From: Leucaena leucocephala
Taxonomy: Eukaryota; Streptophyta; Magnoliopsida; Fabales; Fabaceae
NCBI GenBank assembly: GCA_037074615.1
Contig: CM073519.1
Coordinates: forward strand, 23,209,001-23,273,000
DNA length: 64,000 nt
Direction: 5' to 3'
The notes under the pieces: generated by a model
Database searches by the model: none
What the model was told of the DNA's origin: nothing
What the model saw: only the letters and a program-made list of their open reading frames with translations
Shown here: positions 1 to 12,260 of the stretch, one piece after another
Position numbering within the stretch: position 1 is the stretch's first letter
Layout of the letters: the number at the start of each line of letters is the position of its first letter
Program-made: the position numbers and the translations under genes

Positions 1-117
1 CCTGCTTGAAAACAATTCTCAAGTTCCTAAACCAATCAAGAAAGTTTGTCCCATTAAGTTTATCCTTCTCAAGGACAGATCGCAGCGATAATGTAGCAGT
101 ATTACTAGTCGTCACGA
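1..117 (-). pseudogene. Ty1-copia Gag, N-terminal end (runs off the left edge)
   Basis: Read on the minus strand from about 117 to 1, this gives an open stretch starting VTTSNTATLSLRSVLEKDK and continuing LNGTNFLDWFRNLRIVFKQ. This is the typical N-terminus of plant Ty1-copia Gag, where an L-x-G-x-N-(F/Y)-x-x-W motif opens the capsid region. The usual ATG appears as GTG (codon at about 115-117), which may be a mutated start, so I call it a likely pseudogene. It sits downstream of the LTR, PBS and leader at 118-3124, in the order expected for a 5' end. The rest of gag-pol lies outside the window, so whether the element is otherwise intact cannot be judged. Confidence 0.75.
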
Positions 118-1215
118 TTCTACAATTAAAAATATGCAATTTAATTAGCAATCTCCCACTAAATAAAGAACCCTCAATGCAATAGTTAGTGGGCTAAGAT
201 CCATATTTGGCTCAAACTTGAGTCCGCTTTGGCAGGATGCTTAAATTAGGTTATTTAGGTAGGTAACACCTTTACCAATTACATCAAATGTAACTCTTAG
301 ATATTCATGGGATCCTATCATCATATGATCTAGCATGTTTTTAATCCCATCTAATGCCTTGAGATCCAAAACCGTTTTGTTAATCTCAATTAAGTCAAAC
401 AATGATAAACATGTGAGAGTAGCACCATTACTCTTGCTTATCTCCCTAAGATAACTCAAAAGCACCCACTTTGGTGGAGTCCACAATTGAGCGATCGAGG
501 TTTTGACAAGTGTTCATAAATTGATGGCATTTTAACTTAAGATTTCATTTAGAGGGCTTAATTTAACTATCTGGTTTATACGAATGCATGTTTCTCAATT
601 TGTATCTCATACGAGTAATATGCATGTGCTAATTTAATCATAAGATGCATAATTAAACGTGATACAATATGGCTCACCTATCCTAAGTCCCCTCAAGCCA
701 ATGAGAGGAGCTCTCTAGTAAGAAAAGGGAAATTACATATAGAAACCTCTTTTAACATTCGAGGGGAGTGAGATAAGAAGAGAAGGTACATTGAGAGTAT
801 ATATATAGGAAGGCACAATACACAGGCCGTATTTAAAAAATTACAACACTTGCAATCTAGAGCCATATTGTCCACCATACCCAAGCATTCAAGAATCAAC
901 ATTCAGATTTAATTGCAGGGCAATTGATGTTTCAAATCTAAAACATTCACAAAATAACATATGTTACAGTTATGTTGCGCTATAAAAAGGTAGCAACGGC
1001 GGTCCTAAAATTCAGTTTTCTTGGACCCCATCTATGTTAATTGATCAAATCAAAACATATCACCACTGATTTCAATTCCCTTTTAGATTCCTTTTATGTC
1101 ATACATAATACGGATCCCTTATATGTCACACATAAAACGCATATCATACGATCGGCTACAACTAACACATATCATATGAATAAACAATCAAACCTAACTT
1201 AGACACAAAACGGCA
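118..1215 (-). other. Ty1-copia 5' leader between PBS and gag
   Basis: This is about 1.1 kb of untranslated leader of the minus-strand copia element, lying between the PBS and the start of gag. It contains one intact small ORF (241-486), annotated separately, and no other recognisable coding signal. The minus-strand ORF at 693-902 has no features I recognise and is probably chance. Confidence 0.7.
241..486 (-). CDS. Small ORF (81 aa) in the copia leader, upstream of gag
   Basis: An uninterrupted ORF of 81 codons with an ATG start lies in the leader of the copia element, on its sense strand and about 125 bases upstream of the Gag start. It begins MWTPPKWVLLSYLREISKSN and contains LDLKALDGIKNMLDHMMIG, so it looks like a small, mostly helical, soluble protein. 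No signal peptide or membrane segment is apparent. I do not recognise a family. It could be a leader ORF translated before Gag, or part of a longer ancestral leader peptide, or chance. Its intactness next to a gag start changed to GTG is worth noting but is not proof of function. Confidence 0.4.
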   Translation of the reverse strand: MWTPPKWVLLSYLREISKSNGATLTCLSLFDLIEINKTVLDLKALDGIKNMLDHMMIGSHEYLRVTFDVIGKGVTYLNNLI

Positions 1216-1229
1216 TGGCTCTGATACAA
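1216..1229 (-). promoter_or_regulatory. Primer-binding site of the copia element (tRNA-iMet type)
   Basis: The reverse complement reads TTGTATCAGAGCCA, one mismatch from the canonical plant tRNA-iMet PBS TGGTATCAGAGCCA. It lies one base inside the LTR terminus at 1231. This fixes the orientation as minus and identifies the LTR at 1231-3124 as the 5' LTR. Confidence 0.9.
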
Positions 1230-1230
1230 C

Positions 1231-3124
1231 TGTTAGGAATTAGAAGATACGCAGCGGAAATTAATTTAAAAATTTTTTTCCATTCCTTGCCAGGATCTAC
1301 CGTATGTGTTTAAATCAAGTGGGAAGGAGCATTACCCTCAGTGTTTCTCAGCGACTTTCACAGCTTCTCTCCGCGACTGGTGATCTCTTTTCGATCGCAA
1401 GAAGACGTCCACAGCTTCTCTCTGCGGCTCGAGCTCTCTTTCTGATCACAAGAAGTCGATGCCTCAGGTTGGCTTCCTCTATTGGTATCCACACGAACAG
1501 CGTTCCAACCACGAATGACGTGCTAGCGTCTCCTGTCCCTCCAAGGCTCTCTCAAGAATTCGTCCTCTCTGTCTCTACTTCAGCAGTTTCTTATCTGCAA
1601 AACCTTTTTCAGATTCCCTTCAGCCTTTTGTGTTTTGTGTTGTTCAAAAAATGTAGCTCCTAAAATCAGATATATAGGATGCTCTGCGTTTTTCTAAACC
1701 GAATTGGATTTTTGGAATTAATCTATATTAATTCTGAAATTAATACAATATCACATATTGTATAATTTGATAAGAAACTAATTAAATAAATAATGTTTGT
1801 ATTAAATCCGTCCCACAGATTTAATTTACCTATTTATTTAATTTAAAATAAAGATAAGACTGGACTATATTTGATTTATTCTCATAAATTAAATTTGAGA
1901 TATCATGTCAATTTGAATTTCAAATTCAAACGTGATAGAGATTTAATTTATCCTTATAAATTAAATCTTGTAAATATCTCTTATATGAGATATTCTATCA
2001 ATTTGAATTTCAAATTCAAACGTGATAGAGATTTAATTTATCCTTATAAATTAAATCTTGTAAATATCTCTTATATGAGATATCCTATCAATTTGAATTT
2101 CAAATTCAAACACGATAGAGATTTAATTTATCCTTATAAATTAAATCCCATATATCCTTTATATATAATGTATATATACGAATTTATATATATATACGAA
2201 TATAAATATAAATATATACATCAACCTTGGATCATTCATTGAATATGGACAAGTCTTAGATTCAATGAATCTGGACATCATAGCTCGTGTTGGGCTATTT
2301 TGCGTGCGACCCTGTAAGCCCATATGAAGTTGGCAGTGGGCCATTTGCTACACTGGCCCACAAGTCACAAGCGGTCTCTAGCAAGACATAACGACTACCC
2401 AATTCATATGAGGATCGATAAACGATGTAACCTTTTATACAACCATATCATGTCCCTTCTGTCAAGCGATATTTTGGTCATGGATGAGGCATGGATAATG
2501 TCATCCTCCTATTCCTGACCGTTACTTTCTCAATCCCTGAGTAGTCTGACTATAGAAATGGAACTACATTTCCATTACAGTATGGCCATACATTTCTCAG
2601 ACTCACTCATCGAGGGGCCCAATAATATCTCTCTACGAATTTGAGGGACAAATTCCATCTTGACCATTCACATTCCTCCGCATGAAAAACCACTAAGCCC
2701 GAACATAGTCTTTATGATCACTCGATCAAAAGTGACTTTTGACTAGGTCGAAGCTGAGCGTTTGTCAAGTAGGAATCCATGATGATCTCAGGTCAAAGGG
2801 CATAGTGACATGGTTTGTATATGAGAGAAGCTTATGACGTAACCCATACAGCTCTCTCATAGCGGGTCGGTCCAACACCTTGTACTCTTACATGTGCCTA
2901 TGACTTTGATTTATATCTCTATACTTCTTCAAAGTCATACTGGCCTTATTTCATCTCTGCTCCCACATAGATGATCGACCAGGGACATTTAGGATAAGAT
3001 CATGAATTATCCAAGGATGGTCACCACAATAAATATGCAAATAATATGATAACACAATTAATAAATTCATAAATCAATAATGTTCATAAGACAATGATTG
3101 GCCCCTAGGGCATATTTTCCAACA
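1231..3124 (-). repeat. Ty1-copia 5' LTR (1894 bp)
   Basis: In the sense direction the LTR starts TGTTGGAAAATATGCCC at 3124 and ends CTAATTCCTAACA at 1231, so it has TGTT...AACA terminal inverted ends. It is adjacent to the PBS. The outer flank at 3125 is VL-family LTR sequence (starting TGAAC), so this copia inserted into an existing VL LTR; the other LTR and the matching TSD lie outside the window. The LTR holds a 90-bp tandem repeat (about 1900-2148) and a very AT-rich stretch at 2159-2220. The ORFs at 1304-1663 and 1871-2242 inside it are on the strand opposite to the element, or are repeat-derived, and look like chance. Confidence 0.85.
1900..2148. repeat. 90-bp tandem repeat, about 2.7 copies, inside the copia LTR
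   Basis: The word ATTTGAATTTCAAATTCAAA starts at 1911, 2001 and 2091, giving an exact 90-base period. Copies differ by only a few bases, for example CGTGATAG against CACGATAG in the third. Each unit contains short palindromes (AATTTGAAATT-like, TTTAATTTATC/ATAAATTAAA). Confidence 0.9.
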
Positions 3125-4170
3125 TGAACTTACCTCTTTATGTGCTTGATGTGGTATGCTTATGTGTTGACATGTATATGTTATTTGAATGATGTTGTGA
3201 CATGATAAATTAGGTTGAATGTATTGTGAATAACATGTTTTCCATGGCTTTTCACTTTATGTAAAAGTATATAGCATGATGGCATGTCACTAATCAAAGA
3301 AAGTTTAATGAAATTACATATCATGCATTAGCCTCCATCTTGCATATTTAAGTGGTAATATTTGCTACTGAGATTCCCTATAATCTCACTCTCCCATAAC
3401 CAACCAATTTAGTTCAAGCTTGATGGAAAAGGTATACATGGATAAGAGCTAAAGAATGGAAGAAAGGAATGGAAGTAATTGAGATCTTAGTATATGCTAT
3501 GAATTATCTATGTATGTAAATGCCATGTAAGGTGTCCATTTATGTGATAAAACTATTTGTAATATTTATGGCATATGTACATGATGTATATGAATATAGA
3601 GAAGCTTATTTGATGGCCTATACATGTTCGAACAATTATTAAAAGTGAAAGAAAAGAAACTGAAATGGTAAAAACGTAGGTCTTGTAGCAGTTTTGTTAT
3701 GGCTTCAGTTTGACCTAGCAAATGAAGGAACTATTTCACAAAATTTTACAAGCGTGTATCACACATCCAGAGATTTAAGTGCATAGGTAGAACGTTCCCT
3801 TTGGATGTGTATATCAAGAGAAATGAATTTCCAAATTAAGGGACTAGAATATATCTTTAGAATTTTTGACCAAATGAACAGTAAACTTTGACAAATAAAC
3901 TATATTAATTGGTTAATCATTTGGTCTAAATATTATTTTTCCCTTAAATTTAAAGATGTTAGCTTCACGTATATTTTTTAACCACTTCATTTCAATTTTT
4001 CTAGAATTAATTATGATTTTTTGAAATTCATCGCGTAATTCAGAATACCATATGAACAGTAACCTGAGAAAGAGTAAAATTCCATATTTTACTAATGGAC
4101 TTCTAAGGTATTGTAAGTGGTTCTAAATGCTACTATGTGGTCCCTAAAATGTATAAAAGTAAGGATGTTT
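3125..4170 (+). repeat. VL-family LTR, 3' part, truncated by the copia insertion
   Basis: The sequence from GAACTTACCTCTTTATGTGC onward matches the 3' third of the VL solo LTR at 13104-16470 (compare 15427 onward) in the same orientation. It ends near GTAAGGATGTTT at 4161-4170, where the usual terminal GGATGTTACA is degraded. The left part of this LTR must lie beyond the copia element, outside the window. Confidence 0.8.
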
Positions 4171-4263
4171 AAGGATGTATCTTTTGCGAGGCAAACACAC
4201 ACAGAGGACTAGTCATGACCAAGTAGGTATTCATGTTACGACTCAAATCAACAGAGTTATTGT
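4171..4263 (-). other. Athila relic, distal 3' non-coding piece with octamer motifs
   Basis: This short piece lies between two VL LTRs and would join 7434 once the solo LTR 4264-7428 is removed, because the TSD ATTGT is shared at 4259-4263 and 7429-7433. It carries the octamers GTCATGAC (4212) and GTTACGAC (4235), which continue the octamer series of 7432-7512. It is assigned to the Athila relic by continuity only. Confidence 0.5.
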
Positions 4264-7200
4264 TGTAACATCCTTACTTTTATGTCTTAGGGACCATTCA
4301 GTAGCGTTTAGAACCACTTACAAGACCTTAGAAGTCCATTAGCCAAATCTGGAATTTTTCTCTTTCTCGGTTTACTGTTCATATGGTATTCCAAATTACG
4401 CAACGAACTTCAAAAAATTATAATTAATTCTAGAAAAATTGAAATGAAGTGGTTCAAAAAGATAAATGAAGACAACATCTTGAAATTTAAGGGAAAAATA
4501 ATTTCTAGACCAAATGATTGGTCAATTGATACAGTTTATTCATTGAAGTTTACTGTTCATTTGGTCAAAACTCTAGAAACAGATTCTGGTCCCTTACTTT
4601 GGAAATTCAGTTATGTTTGTACAGACATCCAAATAAAGCGTTCTTGGTGTCAAAACGAAGCTTGGCATGTCATCTAAATGTCTATAAAATATCATACATT
4701 TATTCCATCATTTACTTTTTTCATTACATCATGACCCTCACTGCTCATATTGGTCAGACAACAATAATACATTTAACAATTATTCACATAACAGACATAT
4801 ACTATTCAATCCCTAGCTTTTCTTCATGCTTCATCATCCTCTTTCAACATTCATAAACCTGTGGGATTGGGATTACATGGAAAGGGATGAGATTTCTGGG
4901 GAAATCTTAGTAGCAAACATTACTAAACAATGCATGTATTAATGTAACTACTTGTGCTTGCTTGTGAAAGTGTTATCATTGTGTAATGTGCACGCTTCTA
5001 TGTAACATATGAAATACAATTGGCCAAAGTAATCATAGAAATAACATAAGCACAATTGCAACACAGTTCACCAAAGCCACAGCACAATCAAGCATAACAT
5101 TCAATGCATACAAGTTTAGGATAAGTTTACTACCTTGAGCACTTGAATTTCTTTCTCCTTATCTTGCTTCTTTCTTCTCACTTTTCTTGAACATGTGGCT
5201 GCCTCTCTTAGAGTATACCAATCAATTCCTAACATCACATAATCATTTATTCATCACAATCTAACTTCCTTGAGCATTAAATTCACTTTAACTAACATAA
5301 CTTCTTCTTGAACATTAAGCCCATTAACTTTCCTTAATCTTAACTAATGGACTTGGTCTTTGAATCAATTGACGTCTTGACTTTACCCTACACAATTTCA
5401 TCTTTTGAATCCATTTATGAGCTTAGAATCATGAAATTCCAACTCCTTCATCACATGCTATACAGAACCGAACTGCACTTAATTCTTTCAAAAATTATCA
5501 TTTTGATTCCAATGCTTCCCATACTTGTTTCTCTACTTTATCCCACACAACTTTTCATTTTAAAACCATTGGAAGCATCAAAATCATGAAATTCTAATCA
5601 CTGTTCATGCGAGTGAACAGTAATAGAGCAGGATTTCAAAAACTACAACCTTGGAATTTCAATGCTTTTAAGGTTCAAAACCTTTCCAATCCCACACAAA
5701 ATCATCATCTAAATTCAATGGAAGCATTAAATCATTGAAATTCTATTTTCTTCCTCATGAAAAGTGCAGACCGAACAGGGCACACCATGGCAAAGTTAAG
5801 AATATCAACTTGATTCAACAATCAATCTCTTAACTAGTTTAAGCTTCAATCATACACTTCTAACTTTAATTTCTTCTTTTCCCTTTCATCTAAGGTTTTT
5901 GGGCAGCACCACCCCTTAGAGAAAACTCAACTTTTCTCCCATGAAAACCCTGAGTTCAAGCTCCCAAATTGAAGGAAAATAAGCTAGGAGAGATTGCTTA
6001 CCATTAATCTCTAGCTTGCTTGAACTTTGGTACCTTGAATCTTCTTTGTCTTGGCTTGAGTTTTCATTTTGCAAGAGTTTCCCCAATGGTCCATGAAGCC
6101 ACGGTTTTGCTGCAGAATTGAGGGGGTATTTATAGCCAAAATCCATGGAAAATGAATGGCTAAGATTGTTTTGGTTACTATTTGATCTAAAGGCTCACAT
6201 TTAATCTTGAATTTAACTTTTTCCAAAAAGAATAATTATGACATCATGTGGGACACCTCAAGTGACACCTCATGGGGGTATGTGGCATGCTCACCATGCC
6301 AGGAAGCTTCTAGAAAAATTTTAGTCCAATCCGGTACCGATCGGAGCGGTTTCACAACAACCAGACTGTTTTCTGTTCCTAATTTTTTATAATATTCCAG
6401 GATATGTATTCTATCCTGGAAATCAATGTCTAGGCTTCTCATACCCTTGACATGGTTATACTGAATATTTATATGCCATCCATCCCTAGGGAAATGACCA
6501 AAATGCCCTTGGTGTCCTTTCTTACACTATATTGACTCTAAGCGTAAAATTGTCTTTCTTAGCCCTCTTGGTACTGCCTTAGGGCCTATACTAGCTCTAA
6601 CTAATCACATTTATACTATATGACACGTTTTTATTCTATCCCAGATGACCAAAATGCCCTCCATCCATCACTTGTGTCTAGGGGCATTTTTGTAATTTTG
6701 CACTTTTTCTGGACACTGGCCCCTTCTGCTGATGAACTAGTACCCTAGGTTTTGGGCCCTCGTTGGTGTCATCATAGGCCCATATATGAGGTCATCTGGT
6801 CTCATTTCATCTAGGCTTATTTATTGAGAAATTCTATTATCGGATCACGGGTGGCTTCAAACTCCCATCAAAATTCACTGTTATGGGAATAACTTTTTGC
6901 ATAGGACTTCATTTGGGGTTCTGTCAGATTCATAACATCTGAAACTATAGGTCACACTTTCCTGTAATTCCCCTACTTATATCTGATGTTCATAGAATCT
7001 AATAAAAATTCAGATAACTTTTAGACTATCAGATAATTTTCTGTTGTCTGGAGCCATAATAAAATTTAAGTATCATGCCAGATTAACCAGCGTAACTTCC
7101 TCTATTTACTAATGGAATATGGGACTGAAAAAACTCCCAGGCAGTTCCAACCCTTTTCGGGCTGACCTTTCCATAATTACAATTTTGCACTTAAACTTTT

Positions 7201-7428
7201 TACTTAATTACATTTAAGTCCCTTAACTTTTGAAAATTATCACTTTTGGCCCAACTTTTGTTTCTACTTTAACTTTTGGCCTTTAACCTTTTATACTTTT
7301 CATTTTAGTCCTTCACTTCCTTAAAGAATCATCTAACCTTTATCATTTCTTTTGTTCTTCGTCATAATCCTTTCCAAACCTTTTTCACTATCAGTAGTAT
7401 ACCGATAGGAAAAAATCAGGATATGACA
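4264..7428 (-). repeat. VL-family solo LTR (3165 bp), TSD ATTGT
   Basis: It begins TGTAACATCCTTAC and ends ATCAGGATATGACA, the reverse complement of a complete VL LTR. It is flanked by perfect 5-bp direct repeats ATTGT (4259-4263 and 7429-7433), so it is one integration event now reduced to a single LTR. In the sense direction it has a TATA box (TATAAATA, 6127-6134 on the minus strand) and a splice-donor-like GTAAGC about 130 bases downstream (5996-6001). The ORFs at 5347-5589 and elsewhere in it lie within the repeat and are not host genes. Confidence 0.93.
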
Positions 7429-7826
7429 ATTGTCGTAACCACTATGTACATAGGTCGCGACTGTAGTTCACAAAGAGTATGTTAAGTCCAAAATTCCATT
7501 AGAAGTCATGACCAAAATGCCAGTATGTTGGGACCAATTTTTGCAGAGACTACCAATTGATAATTATCGAAGTCCCAAAACATTTTTTCATGCTAAAACC
7601 TTTCCTGTTATCAACAAAGTTTAAAATGAGGATCCAATTTTCAGCAATTCATCACACATTAAGATCAAAAACAAAACTTAAAAATTTTGTGATGAAAGAT
7701 TGGATTAATCGAAGAATGTCACATTGAGTAGCATAAAAGCAAGCATATCTCCTCCACACTTAAACTTGATAGTGTCCTCACTGTCAACAGAACTAAAGCA
7801 GAAAATATCACAATCATTATGCAAAG
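7429..7826 (-). other. Athila relic, 3' non-coding region after integrase
   Basis: This is minus-strand sequence downstream of the integrase end, interrupted on both sides by solo LTRs. At 7747-7759 the minus strand reads GTGTGGAGGAGAT, preceded by AAGTTTAA, resembling the purine-rich motif that follows integrase in many Athila elements. Octamers of the GTCGCGAC type occur at 7432, 7454 and 7505. No coding frame is recognisable. Confidence 0.6.
7432..7512. repeat. GTCGCGAC-type octamer array, 3' copy in the Athila relic
   Basis: The octamers are GTCGTAAC at 7432, GTCGCGAC at 7454 and GTCATGAC at 7505, spaced 22 and 51 bases (51 = 22 + 29). With the solo LTR removed, GTTACGAC (4235) and GTCATGAC (4212) extend the series. 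The spacing is the same as in the arrays at 50587 and 53401. Confidence 0.65.
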
Positions 7827-10800
7827 TGTAACATCCTTACTGTTCATATGGTATTCCAGATTATGCAACGAACTTCAAAAAATCATAATTAATTCTAGAA
7901 AACTTGAAATGAAGTGGTTCAAAAAGATACATGAAGATAACATCTTGAAATTTAAGGGAAAAATAATTTCCAGACCAAATGATTAGCCAATTGATATAGT
8001 TTATTCGTTGAAATTTACTGTTCATTTGGTCAAAACTTTGGAAACAGTTTCTGGAAATAATTCCTTCATTTGGTTAAAATTTCTTGAAATAAGTCCTTCA
8101 TTTGCTAGGTCAGACTGAAGCCACAACAAAACTGCTTCAGGACCTAGTTTTTTACCATTTCAGTTTCCTTTCTTTCACTTTCCATAATTGTTCCAGCATA
8201 CATAAATAATCTCTTTTGCTTTTTCTTAATTTATATACATCATGGGGTTATACAATAATTGATTCATACAATCTTATCACATAAATAGATACTTTACATG
8301 GCTTTGACATACATGGAAAGTGCATAGCATATGCTAACATGTTAAATACTTCACTTTTCTTCTTCCATACTTTAACTCTTCTCCATGCATACATTATCCA
8401 TCATGCTTGACCTAACTTGGTTGGCTATGGGAGAGTGAGATTCTAGGGAATCTTAGTAGCAAACATTACCACTTAAATATGCAAGATGGATGCTAATGCA
8501 TGATATGTAATTTCATTAACTTTCTTTGATTAGTGACATGTCATCATGCTATATACTTTTACATAAAGTGCATGGCCATGGAAACATGTTATTCACAATA
8601 CATTCAACATCATTTATCATGCCACAACATCATTAAAATAACATATACATGTCAATACATAAGCATACTACATCAAGCACATAAAGAGGTAAGTTTACTA
8701 CCTTGCACTTAAGCTTTTCTCTTGACCTTTAGCCCTTGCTCCCTAGCTTTCCAACCATGAAGCCTTTATGTCCATCACTTCCCAACATTTTCTTGGATGT
8801 TTCATGGTCCTAAACACATTCATATTCATCACATAACTCATTAGGACTCATGAACTCGAACCATGTTCAAGACTAACTTTGTTACACTCTTTATTGTCAT
8901 AACTTTCTCTAATTTTCACTAATCCACTTGGCTCTTGAACTAATTGATGTCTTGACTTTACCCTACACAATTTCATCTTTTGAGTCCACTTATGAGCTTA
9001 GAATCATGAAATTCCAGCTCCTTCATGGCCTGCTGTACAGAACTAAACATAAGCATACAATTCTTTCAAAAATTCTCATTTTGATTCTAATGCTTCCCAT
9101 ACTTGTTTCTCCACTTTACCCCACACAACTTTTCATTTTAAAACCATTGGAATCATTAAAATCATGAAATTCCAATCACTGTTCATGCGGGTGAACAGTA
9201 ACCGTAAGGAATCTCAAAGACTACAACCTTGAGATGTTAATGTTTCCAAGGTTCAAAACCTTTCCAATCCTACGCAAAATCATCATACAACTCAATGGAA
9301 GCATTAAATCATTGAAATTCAATTTCCTTCCCTCATGAACAGTGCAGACCGAACAGGGCACACCATGGCAAAGTCAAGAATATCAATTTGATTGAACAAC
9401 CAACTACTTAACTAGCTTGTTTAAGCTTCAATCATATAGTTCTAACTTTAATTTCTTCTTTCCCCTTTCCTTTAAGATCTTTGGGCAGCACCACCCCTTA
9501 GAGAAAACTCAAATTTTCTCCCATCAAAACCCTAAGTTCAATCTCCTAAATCAAAGGAAAATAAGCTAGGAGAAATTGCTTACCTTTAATCTCTAGCTTG
9601 CTTGAACTTTGGAACCTTGAATCTTCTTTGTCCTGGCTTGAGTTTTCATTTTGCAAGAGTTTCCTTAAGGCTCCATGAGCTTACGGTTTGGCTACAGGAT
9701 GGAGGGGTATTTATAGCCAAAATCCAAGAAAAATCAATGGCCAAGATTGATTTGGTTACTATTTGATCTAAAGGCTCACATTTAATCTTGGATTTTACTT
9801 TTTCATAAAAGAATAATTATGACATCATGTGGGACATCTCATGGGACACCTAAGAGGGTTAGGTGGCGTGCTGCCCATGTAAAGAAGGTTCTGGAAAAAT
9901 TCCAGTCCAATCCGGTACCGATCAGAGCAGTTTCATAACAACCGGACTGTTTTCTATTCTGATTTTTTCTATAAGATACCAAGATATGTATTCTGTCCTA
10001 GAAATCAATGTCTAGGCTTTTCATACCATTGAAAATGATATACTGAATATTTATCTACCATCCATCCCTTAGTAAATGACCAAAATACCCTTGGTGTCCT
10101 TTCTTACACTATATTGACCCTAATGGCATAATCATCATTTACCCCTCTTTATACTGCCTCAGGGTGTATCTGGGCTCAACTAATCATATTTATACCATGT
10201 GCCACGCTTTTAGCCTGTCCCAGGTGACCAAAATGCCCTTCATCTATCGCTGGTACAATCTGGGCATCCAGGAGCATTTTCATAATTTCGCACTTTTTCT
10301 GGACACTAGCCCCTTCTACTGATGGACTAGTACCCTGGGTTTTGGGACCTTCTTGGCATCATCATGGGCCTATATGTGAGGTCATCTAGTCTCATTTCAT
10401 CTAGGCTCACATACCGATAAGTTCTATTATCGGATCACGGGTGTTATCAAACTCCCGTCAAAATTCATTAATATGTAAATAACTTTTTATGCAGAACTTC
10501 TTCCAGAGTTCTATCAGATTCATAACATCTGACACTATAGGGCACACTTTCCTATAATTCCTCTACATATATCTGATGTCCATAGAATCTGATAAAAATT
10601 CAGATAACTTTTAGACTATCAGATAATTTTCTGGTGTCTGGAGCCCTAATAAAATTTATGTATCATGCCAGATTACCCAGCATGACTTCCTCTATTTACT
10701 GATGGAATGTGGGACTAAAATACTTACAGGCAGTTCTAAGCCTTTTCTGGCTTAACTTTTCCATAATTACATTTATGTCCCTGACTTTTTGCTTAATTAC

Positions 10801-11018
10801 ATTTAGGTCCCTAAACTTTTGGAAATTACCACTTTTGGCCCAACATTTATTTCTACTTTAACTTTTGGCCTTTAACCTTTTCCAATTTGCGTTTAGGTCC
10901 TTCTCTTTCTTTAAGACTTATCTAACCTTTATTATCTTGTCTGATCTTTGTCATAATCCTTTCTAAGCCTCTTTACACTATCAGTACTATACAGATAGGG
11001 AAAATTTAGGATATGACA
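7827..11018 (-). repeat. VL-family solo LTR (3192 bp), TSD CAAAG
   Basis: It starts TGTAACATCCTTAC and ends TTTAGGATATGACA. The flanks are perfect 5-bp repeats CAAAG at 7822-7826 and 11019-11023. The TATA box lies at 9708-9715 (minus strand) and the donor-like GTAAGC at 9578-9583. Compared with its relatives it has a short deletion just after its 5' terminus (the TCTTAGGGACC section is missing). The recurring antisense ORF of 79 codons is at 8928-9167. Confidence 0.93.
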
Positions 11019-11023
11019 CAAAG

Positions 11024-11435
11024 TCAAACAAATATAGCTTTAAATGAGCAGGTAACCTAATCACTCCATGCAAATTAACAGTTCAGCACATAGTCACATT
11101 CAGGTCATGCAAAGCAATACTAGTAAGGCAGAGATGATATGATGGGTAAGCTAAGATCATGCATGTGGTTGTGTAAGTTCCACAGAGCATAATCAATGAG
11201 TAAACAATATATGGACCGTAATGGGGGTGATAAAAATAGAAATACACCTAGAATAAATAGAAATAACTAGAAACTTGAACTATCTTAATAAAATATCAGG
11301 AAGAAAAATTAACTACTACTTCTACTGGTTCATCCCTTTCCAATCACCAAACCAACATGTCAAGCATATATAAATTTATAAAAAGTAAGAAATAGGAAAG
11401 GGACAACCTAGCCTCAAGGTGGCAGTGCAGAATCC
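11024..11435 (-). other. Athila relic, non-coding sequence just downstream of integrase
   Basis: About 400 bases between the integrase stop and the solo LTR at 7827-11018. No open frame, repeat or motif of note is visible. It continues across the LTR insertion into 7826-7434. Confidence 0.5.
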
Positions 11436-12260
11436 TCATAAAGTTTCAAATGGTGCCCATTGGCCTGGAAGATTTTGGCCTGTTGCCTCCTCTTTCAATT
11501 CAATCATCCCAAAGTCGTGGACTTTAACAACTGTGTAAGGTCTATCCCAGCTAGTTTTGAATTTTCTACGTTTGAACTTGAACCTAGCTTGGTACTTTAA
11601 TACTCTGTCACCCTCTTTAAAACTCTTTCTCAGAATATGAGCATCGTGGATTAACTTTGTTTTTTGCTTATAAATTTTAGAGTTACTGTAGGCATATAAT
11701 ATAATATCCTCTAACTCTTGAATCTGCAACAAACTCTCTGAACTAGCTTCTACAAGGTCTTCATTGCAGTCTTTCACCGCCCAAAATGTCTTATGCTCTA
11801 TTTCCACAGGTATGTGACAAGCCTTCCCAAAAGTCGTCCTGTAAGGGGACATTCATAGAGGGATTTTAAAAGATATTCTGTACACCCACAAGGCATCGTC
11901 CAGTCATAGATTCCAATCCTTATTGGATAGCTTAACAACCCTCTCTAGAACATGCTTAATTTCCCTATTAGAAACCTCTGCTAGACTATTGGTTTGAGGG
12001 TGGTATGGGGTTGAGACTTTATGAGTTACACCATATTTTGCCAATAAGCGATTGATTAGCTTATTGTAGAAATGGGTGCCTTGATCACTTATTAACGCTT
12101 TAGGCACTCCAAATATACTAAATATGTGAGATCTTAGAAACTTGGAGACCGTTTGGGCATCATCTAGTCTTGTAGGAATAGCCTCTACCTACCTAGAGGA
12201 ATAGTGTACAACCAATAAAATGTATTCCCCATACATCAAAAACCTCACAAAATAAAACGG
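11436..12260 (-). pseudogene. Athila-type integrase (core and C-terminal part), broken
   Basis: Two minus-strand pieces give one integrase. 12107-11904 reads PKALISDQGTHFYNK and then TPYHPQTNSLAEVSNREIKH, carrying the second catalytic Asp (SDQG) and the Glu (AEVSN) of the DD35E triad. 11852-11436 reads MSPYRTTFGKACHIPVEIEH followed by a long C-terminal region. The MSPYR..GKACH.PVE block is diagnostic of the Athila lineage of plant Ty3 elements. Upstream, at 12240-12190, the sequence YILLVVHYSS is the start of the core, where the first catalytic Asp is His (CAC, 12204-12206). Stop codons and a frameshift lie between the pieces. The enzyme would have inserted cDNA into chromosomes; this copy cannot be active. 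Confidence 0.88.

Noticed and set aside
1304..1663. ORF of 119 codons inside the copia LTR
   Set aside because: It runs on the strand opposite to the element, is Ser/Leu-rich without domain features and lies wholly within the LTR.
1871..2242. ORF of 123 codons over the 90-bp tandem repeat
   Set aside because: The open frame is a by-product of a repeat whose period (90) is a multiple of three; the peptide is a low-complexity repeat.
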